Shown piece by piece: positions 34,426 to 41,584 of a DNA stretch of 46,796 bases. Origin of the DNA: Oceanicola granulosus HTCC2516 (lineage in GTDB: Bacteria > Pseudomonadota > Alphaproteobacteria > Rhodobacterales > Rhodobacteraceae); NCBI RefSeq assembly GCF_000153305.1, contig NZ_CH724109.1, positions 2,501-49,296 of the forward strand, given 5' to 3'. The translations under genes were made by a program, and so were the position numbers. How positions within the stretch are numbered: the stretch's first letter is position 1; every line of letters starts with the position of its first letter. The notes under the pieces are model-generated. The model was not told where the DNA came from. It did not search any database and saw nothing but the letters and a program-made list of their open reading frames with translations.

Positions 34426-36117
34426 ATGCCCTACCGCGCGCCGGTGTCCGAGATCCAGTTCCTGCTCGAGCACGTCATCGACTTCGCCGGCATCGCCGCG
34501 ACCGACCGGTTCGCCGAGGCGACGCCCGACACGGTGGCCGCGATCCTCGGCGAGGCCGGGCGGCTCTGCGACGAGGTGCTCGCGCCGCTGCAGCGGGTGG
34601 GGGACATCGAGCGGGCGCGGCTGGAGAACGGCGTCGTGCGCACGCCGACGGGCTATGGCGACGGCTACCGCGCCGTCGCCGAGGGCGGCTGGATCGGCAT
34701 CGCCGCCGACCCGGAGCACGGCGGCATGGGCCTGCCGCTGACGCTGGCGAGCGGGGTCAACGACATGATGGCCGGCGCGTGCCTGTCGCTGCAGCTCGGC
34801 CCGCTGATGAGCCAGGGCGCGATCGAGGCGCTGTCGCACCACGCCGCGCCCGAGCTGCAGGCGCTCTACCTGCCCAGGCTCGTCTCGGGCGAGTGGTGCG
34901 GGACGATGAACCTCACCGAGCCGCAGGCCGGCTCGGACGTCGGCGCGCTGCGCACCCGCGCCGAGCCGGCGGACGACGGCACCTACCGGATCACCGGCGA
35001 GAAGATCTACATCACCTGGGCCGACAACGACTTCACCGAGAACGTCTGCCACCTCGTCCTCGCGCGGCTGCCCGACGCCGCGCCGGGCTCGAAGGGGATC
35101 AGCCTGTTCCTCGTCCCCAAGCGCCTGCCCGACGCCGACGGCCGCCCGGGCGCGGCCAATGCGCTGCGGGTGGTGAGCCTCGAGCACAAGCTGGGGCTGC
35201 ACGGCTCGCCGACGGCGGTGATGGCCTACGAGGGTGCGACGAGCTGGCTCGTCGGGCCGCCGCATGGCGGGCTGGCGGCGATGTTCACGATGATGAACAA
35301 CGCCCGGCTCGGCGTCGGGCTGCAGGGCATCGGCGTCGCCGAGGCGGCGCTGCAGCTGGCGCTGGGCCACGCCTCGGAGCGGCGGCAGGGGCGCGCGGGC
35401 GGCGAGGGGACGATCATCGAGCATGCCGACGTGCGGCGGATGCTGGCCCAGATGAAGGCCGAGACCTTCGCCGCGCGCGCCATCGCGCTCGACTGCGCCC
35501 GCGCCATCGACATGGAGACCGCGACGGGCGCGCCCGAATGGTCGGCGCGGGCGGCGCTGCTGACGCCGGTGGCCAAGGCGTTCGGGACCGACACCGGCTT
35601 CGACGTCGCCTCGACGGGGGTGCAGGTCCACGGCGGCATGGGCTTCATCGAGGAGACCGGCGCGGCGCAGTACCTGCGCGACGTGCGGGTGACGTCGATC
35701 TACGAGGGCACCAACGGCATCCAGGCGATGGACCTGGTGGGCCGCAAACTCGCCGACGGCGGCGCGGCGATGCTGGCGCTGATCGACGAGGTGGCCGAGG
35801 CGGCGCGCGGGGCCGAGCTGTCCGAGCTCGCCGCGCCGGTGGCGCAGGCGGCCGAGGCGTTGCGGGGCGCGACCGAGGCGCTGGTCGCCGCGCCGCCCGA
35901 GGCGCGCTTTGCCGGCGCCGTGCCCTACCTGCGGGCCGTGGCGCGGGTGCTGGGCGGGCATTACCACCTGCGCGCGGCCCGAAGCGGGGTGCCGGCGCGA
36001 GTGAAGCTGGCGCGGTTCTACGTCGCGCGGCTGCTGCCCGAACACGCCGCCCTGCTCGCCGGGATCGGCGACGCGGACGCGGTGCTCGATCTCGCGCCGG
36101 AGGAGCTGCGGGCGTGA
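34426..36117 (+). CDS. Acyl-CoA dehydrogenase, long DmdC-like form
   Basis: 563-aa FAD-dependent acyl-CoA dehydrogenase with an N-terminal extension and a C-terminal helical domain of about 120 residues beyond the usual 380-aa core. Core motifs: GEWCGTMNLTEPQAGSDVG, the FAD-binding ITGEKIYITWADND, and IYEGTNGIQAMDL with E427 as likely catalytic base. This architecture is that of the DmdC group, which includes 3-methylmercaptopropionyl-CoA dehydrogenase of the DMSP demethylation path. Many paralogues act on other acyl-CoAs, so the substrate is open. Its stop overlaps the next gene's start as GTGA. Electrons should flow through ETF to the ETF-QO of this window. Confidence 0.9.
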   Translation: MPYRAPVSEIQFLLEHVIDFAGIAATDRFAEATPDTVAAILGEAGRLCDEVLAPLQRVGDIERARLENGVVRTPTGYGDGYRAVAEGGWIGIAADPEHGGMGLPLTLASGVNDMMAGACLSLQLGPLMSQGAIEALSHHAAPELQALYLPRLVSGEWCGTMNLTEPQAGSDVGALRTRAEPADDGTYRITGEKIYITWADNDFTENVCHLVLARLPDAAPGSKGISLFLVPKRLPDADGRPGAANALRVVSLEHKLGLHGSPTAVMAYEGATSWLVGPPHGGLAAMFTMMNNARLGVGLQGIGVAEAALQLALGHASERRQGRAGGEGTIIEHADVRRMLAQMKAETFAARAIALDCARAIDMETATGAPEWSARAALLTPVAKAFGTDTGFDVASTGVQVHGGMGFIEETGAAQYLRDVRVTSIYEGTNGIQAMDLVGRKLADGGAAMLALIDEVAEAARGAELSELAAPVAQAAEALRGATEALVAAPPEARFAGAVPYLRAVARVLGGHYHLRAARSGVPARVKLARFYVARLLPEHAALLAGIGDADAVLDLAPEELRA

Positions 36118-37148
36118 GCCGCGAGACGACCCGGATCGTCACGCCCTGGCCCGAGCCGCCCGAGGACGGGACGGCGCGGGAGGTGGCGGAGGGCGTGCTC
36201 TGGGTGCGGCTCGCGCTGCCGATGGCGCTCGATCACGTCAACGCCTACGCGCTCGACGACGGCGACGGCTGGACCTTGCTCGACCCGGGCCTGCACGACG
36301 CCCGCACCGTCGGCCACTGGGAGGCGCTGCTGGCGGGGCCGCTGGCGGGCAGGCCGGTGTGGCGGGTGGTCGTGACGCACCATCATCCCGACCACATCGG
36401 CATGGCCGGCTGGTTCCAGCGGCGCGGGGCGGAGCTCTGGACCACGCGCACCGCCTACGTCACCGCGCGGATGCTGGTGCTCGACGAGCAGGAGAGCTGG
36501 CCCGACGAGACCGTCGCCCACTATCGCGGCGCGGGGATGGACGCGGCGGTGCTGGCCGAGCGGCTGGCGCAGCGGCCGTTCAACTTCGCCGACAGCGTCG
36601 CGCCGCTGCGGCTCGGCTACCGTCGGCTCGTGGAGGGCGAGAGGGTGCGCCTCGGCGGGCGCGACTGGGACGTGCGGATGGGCGACGGCCACGCCCCCGA
36701 GCATGCGACCTTCTGGAGCCGCGACGACGACCTCGTGCTCGGCGGCGACCAGCTGCTCGGCAGCATCACGCCCAACATCGGCGTCTACCCGACCGAGCCG
36801 CTGGCCGATCCGCTCGCCGAGTGGATCGCCGCCTGCCGCCGGCTCGCGCCGCACGCGCGCGCCGACCAGCTCGTGCTGCCGGGCCACCGGCTGCCCTTCC
36901 GGGGCCTGCCCGACCGGCTCGCGCAGTTCGAGGCGCACCACGAGCGCGCCCTCGCGCGGCTCCACGCCCACCTTGCCGAGCCGCGCACGGCGGCCGAGTG
37001 CTTCCCGCCGCTGTTCCGCCGCAGGATCGGGGCGGGCGAGTACGGGCTGGCGCTGGGCGAGGCGCTCGCCCACTGCCACCGGCTCTGGTACGCGGGCCGG
37101 GCGACGCGCGAGCGGCGCGGCGACGCGTGGGTCTTCGCCGCCCGTTGA
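36114..37148 (+). CDS. MBL-fold metallo-hydrolase
   Basis: 344-aa metallo-beta-lactamase-fold protein with the metal-binding HHHPDH (about 89-94), then further ligands in GDGHAPEHATFW and LGGDQLLGSI, and PGHRLPFRG near the C-terminus. The C-terminal extension of about 90 residues matches the BLACT winged-helix region of LACTB2-like hydrolases. Such enzymes cleave thioesters or related bonds; a thioesterase acting with the acyl-CoA dehydrogenase is a reasonable inference. The GTG start overlaps the upstream stop by 4 nt (GTGA). Confidence 0.9.
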   Translation: MSRETTRIVTPWPEPPEDGTAREVAEGVLWVRLALPMALDHVNAYALDDGDGWTLLDPGLHDARTVGHWEALLAGPLAGRPVWRVVVTHHHPDHIGMAGWFQRRGAELWTTRTAYVTARMLVLDEQESWPDETVAHYRGAGMDAAVLAERLAQRPFNFADSVAPLRLGYRRLVEGERVRLGGRDWDVRMGDGHAPEHATFWSRDDDLVLGGDQLLGSITPNIGVYPTEPLADPLAEWIAACRRLAPHARADQLVLPGHRLPFRGLPDRLAQFEAHHERALARLHAHLAEPRTAAECFPPLFRRRIGAGEYGLALGEALAHCHRLWYAGRATRERRGDAWVFAAR

Positions 37149-37188
37149 GCCCTTGCCAGCGCACGCCCCGCATGCTCCGCTCCGGCCC

Positions 37189-37677
37189 ATGACTGACAGC
37201 ACCATCGCCACCGCCGCCGAGGCCGAGGAGGCCGACGCCCTGCCCCGCGTCCACGAAGTCCACGCCGACCCGGAGACCGGGCAGATCAAGGTGCCCGAGG
37301 GGCTCGGCCGCAAAGCGCCCAAGCGCAGCCCGGCGCGCTGGGCCTACGAGCGGCTGATTCTCTACATCCAGAACTTCGAGAAGCAGCTCGACGCCGACCA
37401 CGAGGTGGCGATGGGCTTCACCGGCGGCGACGCCGGCGTGATCCGGATCGAGGGCATGGGTTACTTCGACCCCGACATCGTCACCTTCTACGGCCGCGAC
37501 CCGGGCGGCGCGAAGACGCAGATGATCCAGCACGTCTCGCAGCTCAACGTGCTGCTGCGGGCCCTGCCCAAGCACATCGACCAGCCCAAGCCCAACCGCA
37601 TCGGCTTCCGGCTGGCGCGCGACCTGGAGGAGGTGGAGGAGGACGACGAGGCCGATCCGCCACCTGCGGCAAGCTGA
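37189..37677 (+). CDS. DUF6173 family protein
   Basis: 162-aa soluble protein. A disordered acidic N-terminus (about 1-45) precedes a compact domain (SPARWAYERLILYIQNFEKQ, EVAMGFTGG, GMGYFDPDIVTFYGRDPGG, LIRxLP-like LLRALPKHI and PNRIGFRLA), then an acidic tail. It matches my memory of the DUF6173 family found mostly in Rhodobacterales. Function unknown. It lies 40 nt after the MBL gene and may be co-transcribed. Confidence 0.82.
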   Translation: MTDSTIATAAEAEEADALPRVHEVHADPETGQIKVPEGLGRKAPKRSPARWAYERLILYIQNFEKQLDADHEVAMGFTGGDAGVIRIEGMGYFDPDIVTFYGRDPGGAKTQMIQHVSQLNVLLRALPKHIDQPKPNRIGFRLARDLEEVEEDDEADPPPAAS

Positions 37678-37690
37678 CGCCCTCGTGATC

Positions 37691-37719
37691 GTGACACGGG
37701 CGGCGGGATCAAGTAATCG
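37691..37719 (+). promoter_or_regulatory. Candidate promoter of the COX IV gene
   Basis: GTGACA (37691-37696), a 17-bp spacer and TAATCG (37714-37719), 35 nt before the ATG at 37754. Confidence 0.35.
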
Positions 37720-37753
37720 CACCGGCAAGGCAAGCAAACGAGGACGATACGGC

Positions 37754-37897
37754 ATGGCCGACCAGCACAAGCACAAGCATGGCGAGATGGACATCACGGT
37801 CCAGGAGCAGACGTTCGACGCCTTCATCAAGTTCGTCACCCGCGGCACGATCCTCATCATCGTCAGCCTCGTGCTGCTCGCGCTGGTGAACGGCTGA
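37754..37897 (+). CDS. aa3-type cytochrome c oxidase subunit IV
   Basis: 47-aa protein of the bacterial aa3-oxidase subunit IV family. A His-rich hydrophilic N-terminus leads to MDITVQEQTFDAFIKFVTRG and a single transmembrane helix (about 30-46). The small subunit packs against the core oxidase in the inner membrane; in known cases it is not essential for catalysis. The catalytic subunits are not in this window. The ATG at 37754 gives the usual family start and length. Confidence 0.9.
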   Translation: MADQHKHKHGEMDITVQEQTFDAFIKFVTRGTILIIVSLVLLALVNG

Positions 37898-37902
37898 GCC
37901 AC

Positions 37903-38535
37903 ATGCATCGCCGGACGTTCCTTCTCGCGGCGCCCGCGCTGGCGCTGACCGGCTGCGGCGCGGCCGAGCCCGTCTGGGCGCCCGACGCGTTCGTCGCGGC
38001 CAATACCTACGTCCATCCCGGCCCGCCGATGCTGACGCTGTTCACGATGAAGAACACCGGCTCCGACAACGGCGCGCATACCGGGCTTATGATCAACGCC
38101 AGCCAGCGGGTCATCTTCGATCCGGCCGGCACCTTCGGCCACGAGACCATCCCCGAGCGCAACGACGTCCATTTCGGCATCACCCCGCGCGTCGAGGAAT
38201 ATTACCAGACCTACCACGCCCGGATGACCTACTACCTGCTGCGCCAGGACCTGCAGGTCAGCCCGGCCACCGCCGAGGCGGCGCTGCGCGGCGTGATGGC
38301 CTACGGCGCGGTGCCGAAGGCCAAGTGCACCATCGCCACCTCCGAGATCCTCGGCACCCTGCCCGAGCTCGGCGGTATCCGCACGGTGCTGTTCCCCGAC
38401 AAGCTCTCCGACCAGTTCGGCCGCATCCCCGGCGTGGTCGAGTCGGTGCGGCGCGAGAACGACAGCGACGACAAGAGCCTCGCCGAGCAGGCCTATACCG
38501 AGCAGCTGCAGGCCGCCGCGGCCACCGGTGGCTGA
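37903..38535 (+). CDS. Putative lipoprotein, conserved-looking
   Basis: 210-aa protein with a lipoprotein signal peptide and lipobox LTGC (C18 becomes lipidated). The mature part has PPMLTLFTMKNTGSDNGAHT, ASQRVIFDPAGTFGHETIPE and RVEEYYQTYHARMTYYLL. The His/Tyr-rich core looks like a folded papain- or LRAT-like domain (NGAHTGLMINASQRVIFDPA resembles proteins that handle acyl chains), but I cannot assign it firmly. It starts 5 nt after the COX IV stop, so the two are probably co-transcribed. Confidence 0.85.
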   Translation: MHRRTFLLAAPALALTGCGAAEPVWAPDAFVAANTYVHPGPPMLTLFTMKNTGSDNGAHTGLMINASQRVIFDPAGTFGHETIPERNDVHFGITPRVEEYYQTYHARMTYYLLRQDLQVSPATAEAALRGVMAYGAVPKAKCTIATSEILGTLPELGGIRTVLFPDKLSDQFGRIPGVVESVRRENDSDDKSLAEQAYTEQLQAAAATGG

Positions 38536-38547
38536 GGCGGCCCCGCC

Positions 38548-38865
38548 TCAGCCGAGCAGGCCCATCCCGTAGAACACGGCCACCCCGGCGAGGATCGCGA
38601 TCAGCAGGTTCTTCGTCAGCAGCCCCGCCACCAGCGTCGCCAGCGCCGCCGACAGGCGGGCCGGATCGGGCGCGCCGCCGGTGGCGGCGGGCCACAGGAT
38701 CAGCGGCGCGATCATGCCCGGGATCACCGCGACGGGCGTGTAGCGCAGCAGCCGCAGCACCAGCGGCGGCAGCGTCCGGTCGCCGATCAGGCCCAGGAAC
38801 GAGAAGCGGATCAGGAACGTCCCGATCCCGAGCAGCAGGATGAGCAGCCAGATCCCCTCGATCAT
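38548..38865 (-). CDS. azlD: AzlD family branched-chain amino acid exporter subunit
   Basis: 105-aa protein with about three to four membrane segments of the AzlD family (GIGTFLIRFSFLGL, LRYTPVAVIPGMIAPLIL). Together with AzlC it forms an LIV-E type exporter. The ATG overlaps the azlC stop as ATGA, in the order azlC-azlD on the minus strand. Its stop is 12 bp from the convergent lipoprotein stop. Confidence 0.92.
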   Translation of the reverse strand: MIEGIWLLILLLGIGTFLIRFSFLGLIGDRTLPPLVLRLLRYTPVAVIPGMIAPLILWPAATGGAPDPARLSAALATLVAGLLTKNLLIAILAGVAVFYGMGLLG

Positions 38866-39578
38866 GCCGCCACCCGCCGCCGCTCGCACAGCGTCTCCAC
38901 CAGCGCCCCCGCCACCATCGCGCAGGCCGCCGCCAAGAGCAGCCCGACGCCCGGCGGCAGGTCGTGGAGCAGCAGCGCCACGATCACCGACGTCACCGCC
39001 GCCGCCACATGCGCGAGGGTGCGCAGCATCGGCGCGACCACGGCGAGGAAGGTGATCGGCAGCGCGAAGTCGAGCGCCCACTCGTCGGGGATCGTCGCGC
39101 CCACCGCCGCGCCGATGATCGTCCCGCCGACCCAGATCGGCATCACCAGCATCGCCACCCCGAAAAAGTAGGCCACGCGCGCCGGGACCGTCATTCCCGG
39201 CTCGGTCTCGTACTGCGCCACCGCCATCGCGTAGGTCTGGTCGAACAGCAGGTAGCTCACCAGCGTGCGCTGCCAGAGCGGCGCGCGGCCCAGATAGGGC
39301 GCGAGCGCGGCGGAGTACATCGCCATCCGCAGGTTCACCGCGAGCGCCCCGGCGAGCGCCATCCAGATGCCGGCGCCCTCCACCAGCAGCTGCAGCGCCG
39401 TCAGCTGCGAGGCCCCGGCGACGACGAGCAGGGTCATCGACATCGTCTCGACCAGCCGCAGCCCGGCCTCGGTGGCCACCACGCCGAACAGCAGCCCGAA
39501 GGGTCCGACCACGAGGGCGAACGGGATGCCGTGCCGGGCGCCCTTCCAGAAGGCGGAATTGCTGGTGGAGGTGGCCAT
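38862..39578 (-). CDS. azlC: AzlC family branched-chain amino acid exporter
   Basis: 238-aa inner-membrane protein with about five to six helices. It has the AzlC signature: ARHGIPFALVVGPFGLLFGV near the N-terminus, then AGASQLTALQLL and NLRMAMYSAALAPYLG. It acts with AzlD in export of branched-chain amino acids or analogues; the substrate here is by homology. It is divergent from fdhD with a 58-bp spacer to the chosen fdhD start. Confidence 0.93.
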   Translation of the reverse strand: MATSTSNSAFWKGARHGIPFALVVGPFGLLFGVVATEAGLRLVETMSMTLLVVAGASQLTALQLLVEGAGIWMALAGALAVNLRMAMYSAALAPYLGRAPLWQRTLVSYLLFDQTYAMAVAQYETEPGMTVPARVAYFFGVAMLVMPIWVGGTIIGAAVGATIPDEWALDFALPITFLAVVAPMLRTLAHVAAAVTSVIVALLLHDLPPGVGLLLAAACAMVAGALVETLCERRRVAA

Positions 39579-39601
39579 GTGCCTGTTCTAGTCTTAAGCG
39601 T

Positions 39602-39628
39602 CCCGCGTGGGTAGCGGGGCGCAGGAGG
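39602..39628 (+). promoter_or_regulatory. fdhD leader: hairpin and Shine-Dalgarno deciding a TTG start
   Basis: A short hairpin (CCCGC 39602-39606, GCGGG 39614-39618) is followed by a near-perfect AGGAGG (39623-39628), 8 nt before TTG 39637. The strong Shine-Dalgarno is why the TTG is preferred over an upstream GTG (39607), which has none. Confidence 0.55.
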
Positions 39629-39636
39629 ATTGGCAA

Positions 39637-40518
39637 TTGGCCCGGATCGACGATCTCTCGGGATACCTCGTCGCCCCCGATCCGGACGGGCCGCGCCTGA
39701 CGCGCGCGCTCACCGGGCACGACGAGACCGGCCGCGCCGTCGAGGCGCGGGTGATCGAGGAGCGGCCGCTCACGATCTTCCTCAACGGTCGCGAGATCGT
39801 CACCGCGATGACGATCGGCGACTATCCGGAGTACCTCGCGCTCGGTTTCCTGAAGAACCAGGGGATGCTCGCCAGCGGCACCGCGATCACCGGCGTCGAG
39901 TTCGACGAGGAACTCGAAACGGTGGTGGTGCGCACCGCCGCCGAGACCGATTTCGAGGCGAAGCTGCAGAAGAAGACCCGCACCAGCGGCTGCGCCGTCG
40001 GCACGGTGTTCGGCGACATGATGGAGGGGCTCGAGGGCCTGACCCTGCCGCCGCTCGAGGTGCGCACCTCCGAGCTCTACGCGCTGTCGCAGCGGATCAA
40101 CCGCACGCCGTCGCTCTACCTCGAGGCCGGGGCGATCCACGGCACGGTGCTGTGCCGGGGTGCGCGGCCGCTCGTCTACATGGAGGATGTCGGCCGTCAC
40201 AACGCCGTCGACAAGGTCGCGGGCTGGATGCTCTCCGAGGGCGTGGGCGCGGCCGACAAGCTGCTCTACACGACGGGCCGGCTGACCTCCGAGATGGTCA
40301 TCAAGTGCGCGCTGATGGGCATCCCGGCGCTGGCCTCGCGCTCGGGCTTCACCGCGTGGGGCGTCGAGATCGCGCGGCAGGTGGGGCTGACGCTGGTGGG
40401 GCGGCTGAAGGGGCGGCGGTTCCTGTGCCTGTCGGGCGAGGAACGGCTGGTGCGCGACAGCGACCTCGCCTCCGTGGCCGACGACGACCCGCACCCGCGC
40501 AAGGGCGCGCGGGCATGA
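39637..40518 (+). CDS. fdhD: Formate dehydrogenase accessory sulfurtransferase FdhD
   Basis: 293-aa FdhD, which in known bacteria moves sulfur from the desulfurase IscS to the molybdenum cofactor of formate dehydrogenase. Family features: EERPLTIFLNGREI, LALGFLKNQGML, VYMEDVGRHNAVDKVAGW and TGRLTSEMVIKCA. The usual Cys-x-x-Cys is C119-A-V-G here, so only the first cysteine remains. A TTG start is chosen from the strong Shine-Dalgarno. The stop overlaps mobA as ATGA. No formate dehydrogenase lies in the window. Confidence 0.94.
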   Translation: MARIDDLSGYLVAPDPDGPRLTRALTGHDETGRAVEARVIEERPLTIFLNGREIVTAMTIGDYPEYLALGFLKNQGMLASGTAITGVEFDEELETVVVRTAAETDFEAKLQKKTRTSGCAVGTVFGDMMEGLEGLTLPPLEVRTSELYALSQRINRTPSLYLEAGAIHGTVLCRGARPLVYMEDVGRHNAVDKVAGWMLSEGVGAADKLLYTTGRLTSEMVIKCALMGIPALASRSGFTAWGVEIARQVGLTLVGRLKGRRFLCLSGEERLVRDSDLASVADDDPHPRKGARA

Positions 40519-41102
40519 GGGCGCCGGTCGGGGTGATCCTCGCCGGGGGGCTGGCGACGCGGATGGGCGGCGGCGACAAGGGGCGGCTGCCGCTCGGGGG
40601 CGGCACGATCCTCGGCCACGTCATCGCCCGGCTCTCGCCGCAGGTCGACGCCCTCGCGCTCAACGCCAACGGCGATCCGGCACGGTTCGCCGATCTCGCC
40701 CTGCCGGTCCTTCCCGACGGCATCGACGGCCATCCCGGCCCCCTCGCCGGCGTGCTCGCCGGGCTCGACTGGGCGGCGGGCCGGGGCGCGAGCCACGTGG
40801 TCAGCGCCGCCGCCGACACGCCGTTCCTGCCCTGCGATCTCGTCCCGCGGTTGCTCCTCGCCGCCGACGACGCCGGCGCGCCGATCGCGCTCGCCGCCTC
40901 GCCGGGAGGGCGTCAGCCGACCTTCGGCCTCTGGCCCGTCGCGCTGCGCGACGACCTGCGCGCGGCGCTGGGCGCGGGCGTGCGCAAGGTGGTGCAGTGG
41001 ACCGACCGCCACGGCGCGGCGACCGCGCGCTTCCCCGACGACGCTGCCTTCTTCAACGTCAACACCCCCGACGACCTCGCCGCCGCGGAGGCGATGCTTT
41101 GA
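40515..41102 (+). CDS. mobA: Molybdenum cofactor guanylyltransferase MobA
   Basis: 195-aa nucleotidyltransferase that joins GMP from GTP to molybdenum cofactor, giving the MGD form used by DMSO-reductase-family enzymes such as formate dehydrogenase. The N-terminal LAGGLATRMGGGDKG (9-23) is the GTP-binding signature. AAADTPFLPCDL holds the metal-binding aspartate, and FFNVNTPDDLAAAE is the typical C-terminus. It overlaps fdhD (ATGA) and mobB (TTGA). Confidence 0.96.
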   Translation: MRAPVGVILAGGLATRMGGGDKGRLPLGGGTILGHVIARLSPQVDALALNANGDPARFADLALPVLPDGIDGHPGPLAGVLAGLDWAAGRGASHVVSAAADTPFLPCDLVPRLLLAADDAGAPIALAASPGGRQPTFGLWPVALRDDLRAALGAGVRKVVQWTDRHGAATARFPDDAAFFNVNTPDDLAAAEAML

Positions 41103-41584
41103 AGGTGTTCGGCATCGCGGGCTTCAAGAACGCGGGCAAGACGGGGCTGATGGAGCGGCTCGTCGCCGAGATCTCCGGGCGCGGCCTCGCCGTCTCGACG
41201 CTCAAGCACGCCCACCACAGCTTTGACGTCGACCGCCCCGGCAAGGACAGCCGCCGCCACCGCGACGCCGGCGCGCGGCAGGTGCTGATCGCCTCCGACC
41301 GGCGCTGGGCGCTGATGAGCGAGACCGACGAGCCCGCGCCGCTCGAGGCGCTGCTGGCGCGGCTCGATCCGGTGGACCTCGTGCTCGTCGAGGGCTGGAA
41401 GCGCGCCGGGATCCCGAAGGTCGAGGCGTGGCGCGAGGCGGCGGGGCATCCGCTGATGGCGCCCGACGATCCGTGGGTGCGCGCCGTCGCCTCCGACGTG
41501 CCGGTGCCCGTCGCCTGCCCGCGCTTCGAGCTCGACGACACGGCGGCGATTGCCGATTTCCTGCTGCGGGAGGCGGAGCTTTGA
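41099..41584 (+). CDS. mobB: Molybdopterin-guanine dinucleotide biosynthesis protein MobB
   Basis: 161-aa GTP-binding protein with P-loop GFKNAGKT (8-15), STLKHAHHSFDVDRPGKDS and the VEGWKR motif. MobB is thought to help MobA by handling nucleotide or cofactor. The start is a TTG (41099) that overlaps the mobA stop as TTGA and has GGAGG (41087-41091) at 7 nt. No ATG lies nearby in frame, so the TTG start is well supported. Confidence 0.93.
   Translation: MKVFGIAGFKNAGKTGLMERLVAEISGRGLAVSTLKHAHHSFDVDRPGKDSRRHRDAGARQVLIASDRRWALMSETDEPAPLEALLARLDPVDLVLVEGWKRAGIPKVEAWREAAGHPLMAPDDPWVRAVASDVPVPVACPRFELDDTAAIADFLLREAEL

Noticed and set aside
33399-36113. Upstream extension of the MBL protein to a 1249-residue frame
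   Set aside because: The region before 36114 is out-of-frame shadow of sua5 and the acyl-CoA dehydrogenase; the GTGA overlap at 36114 gives the normal start.
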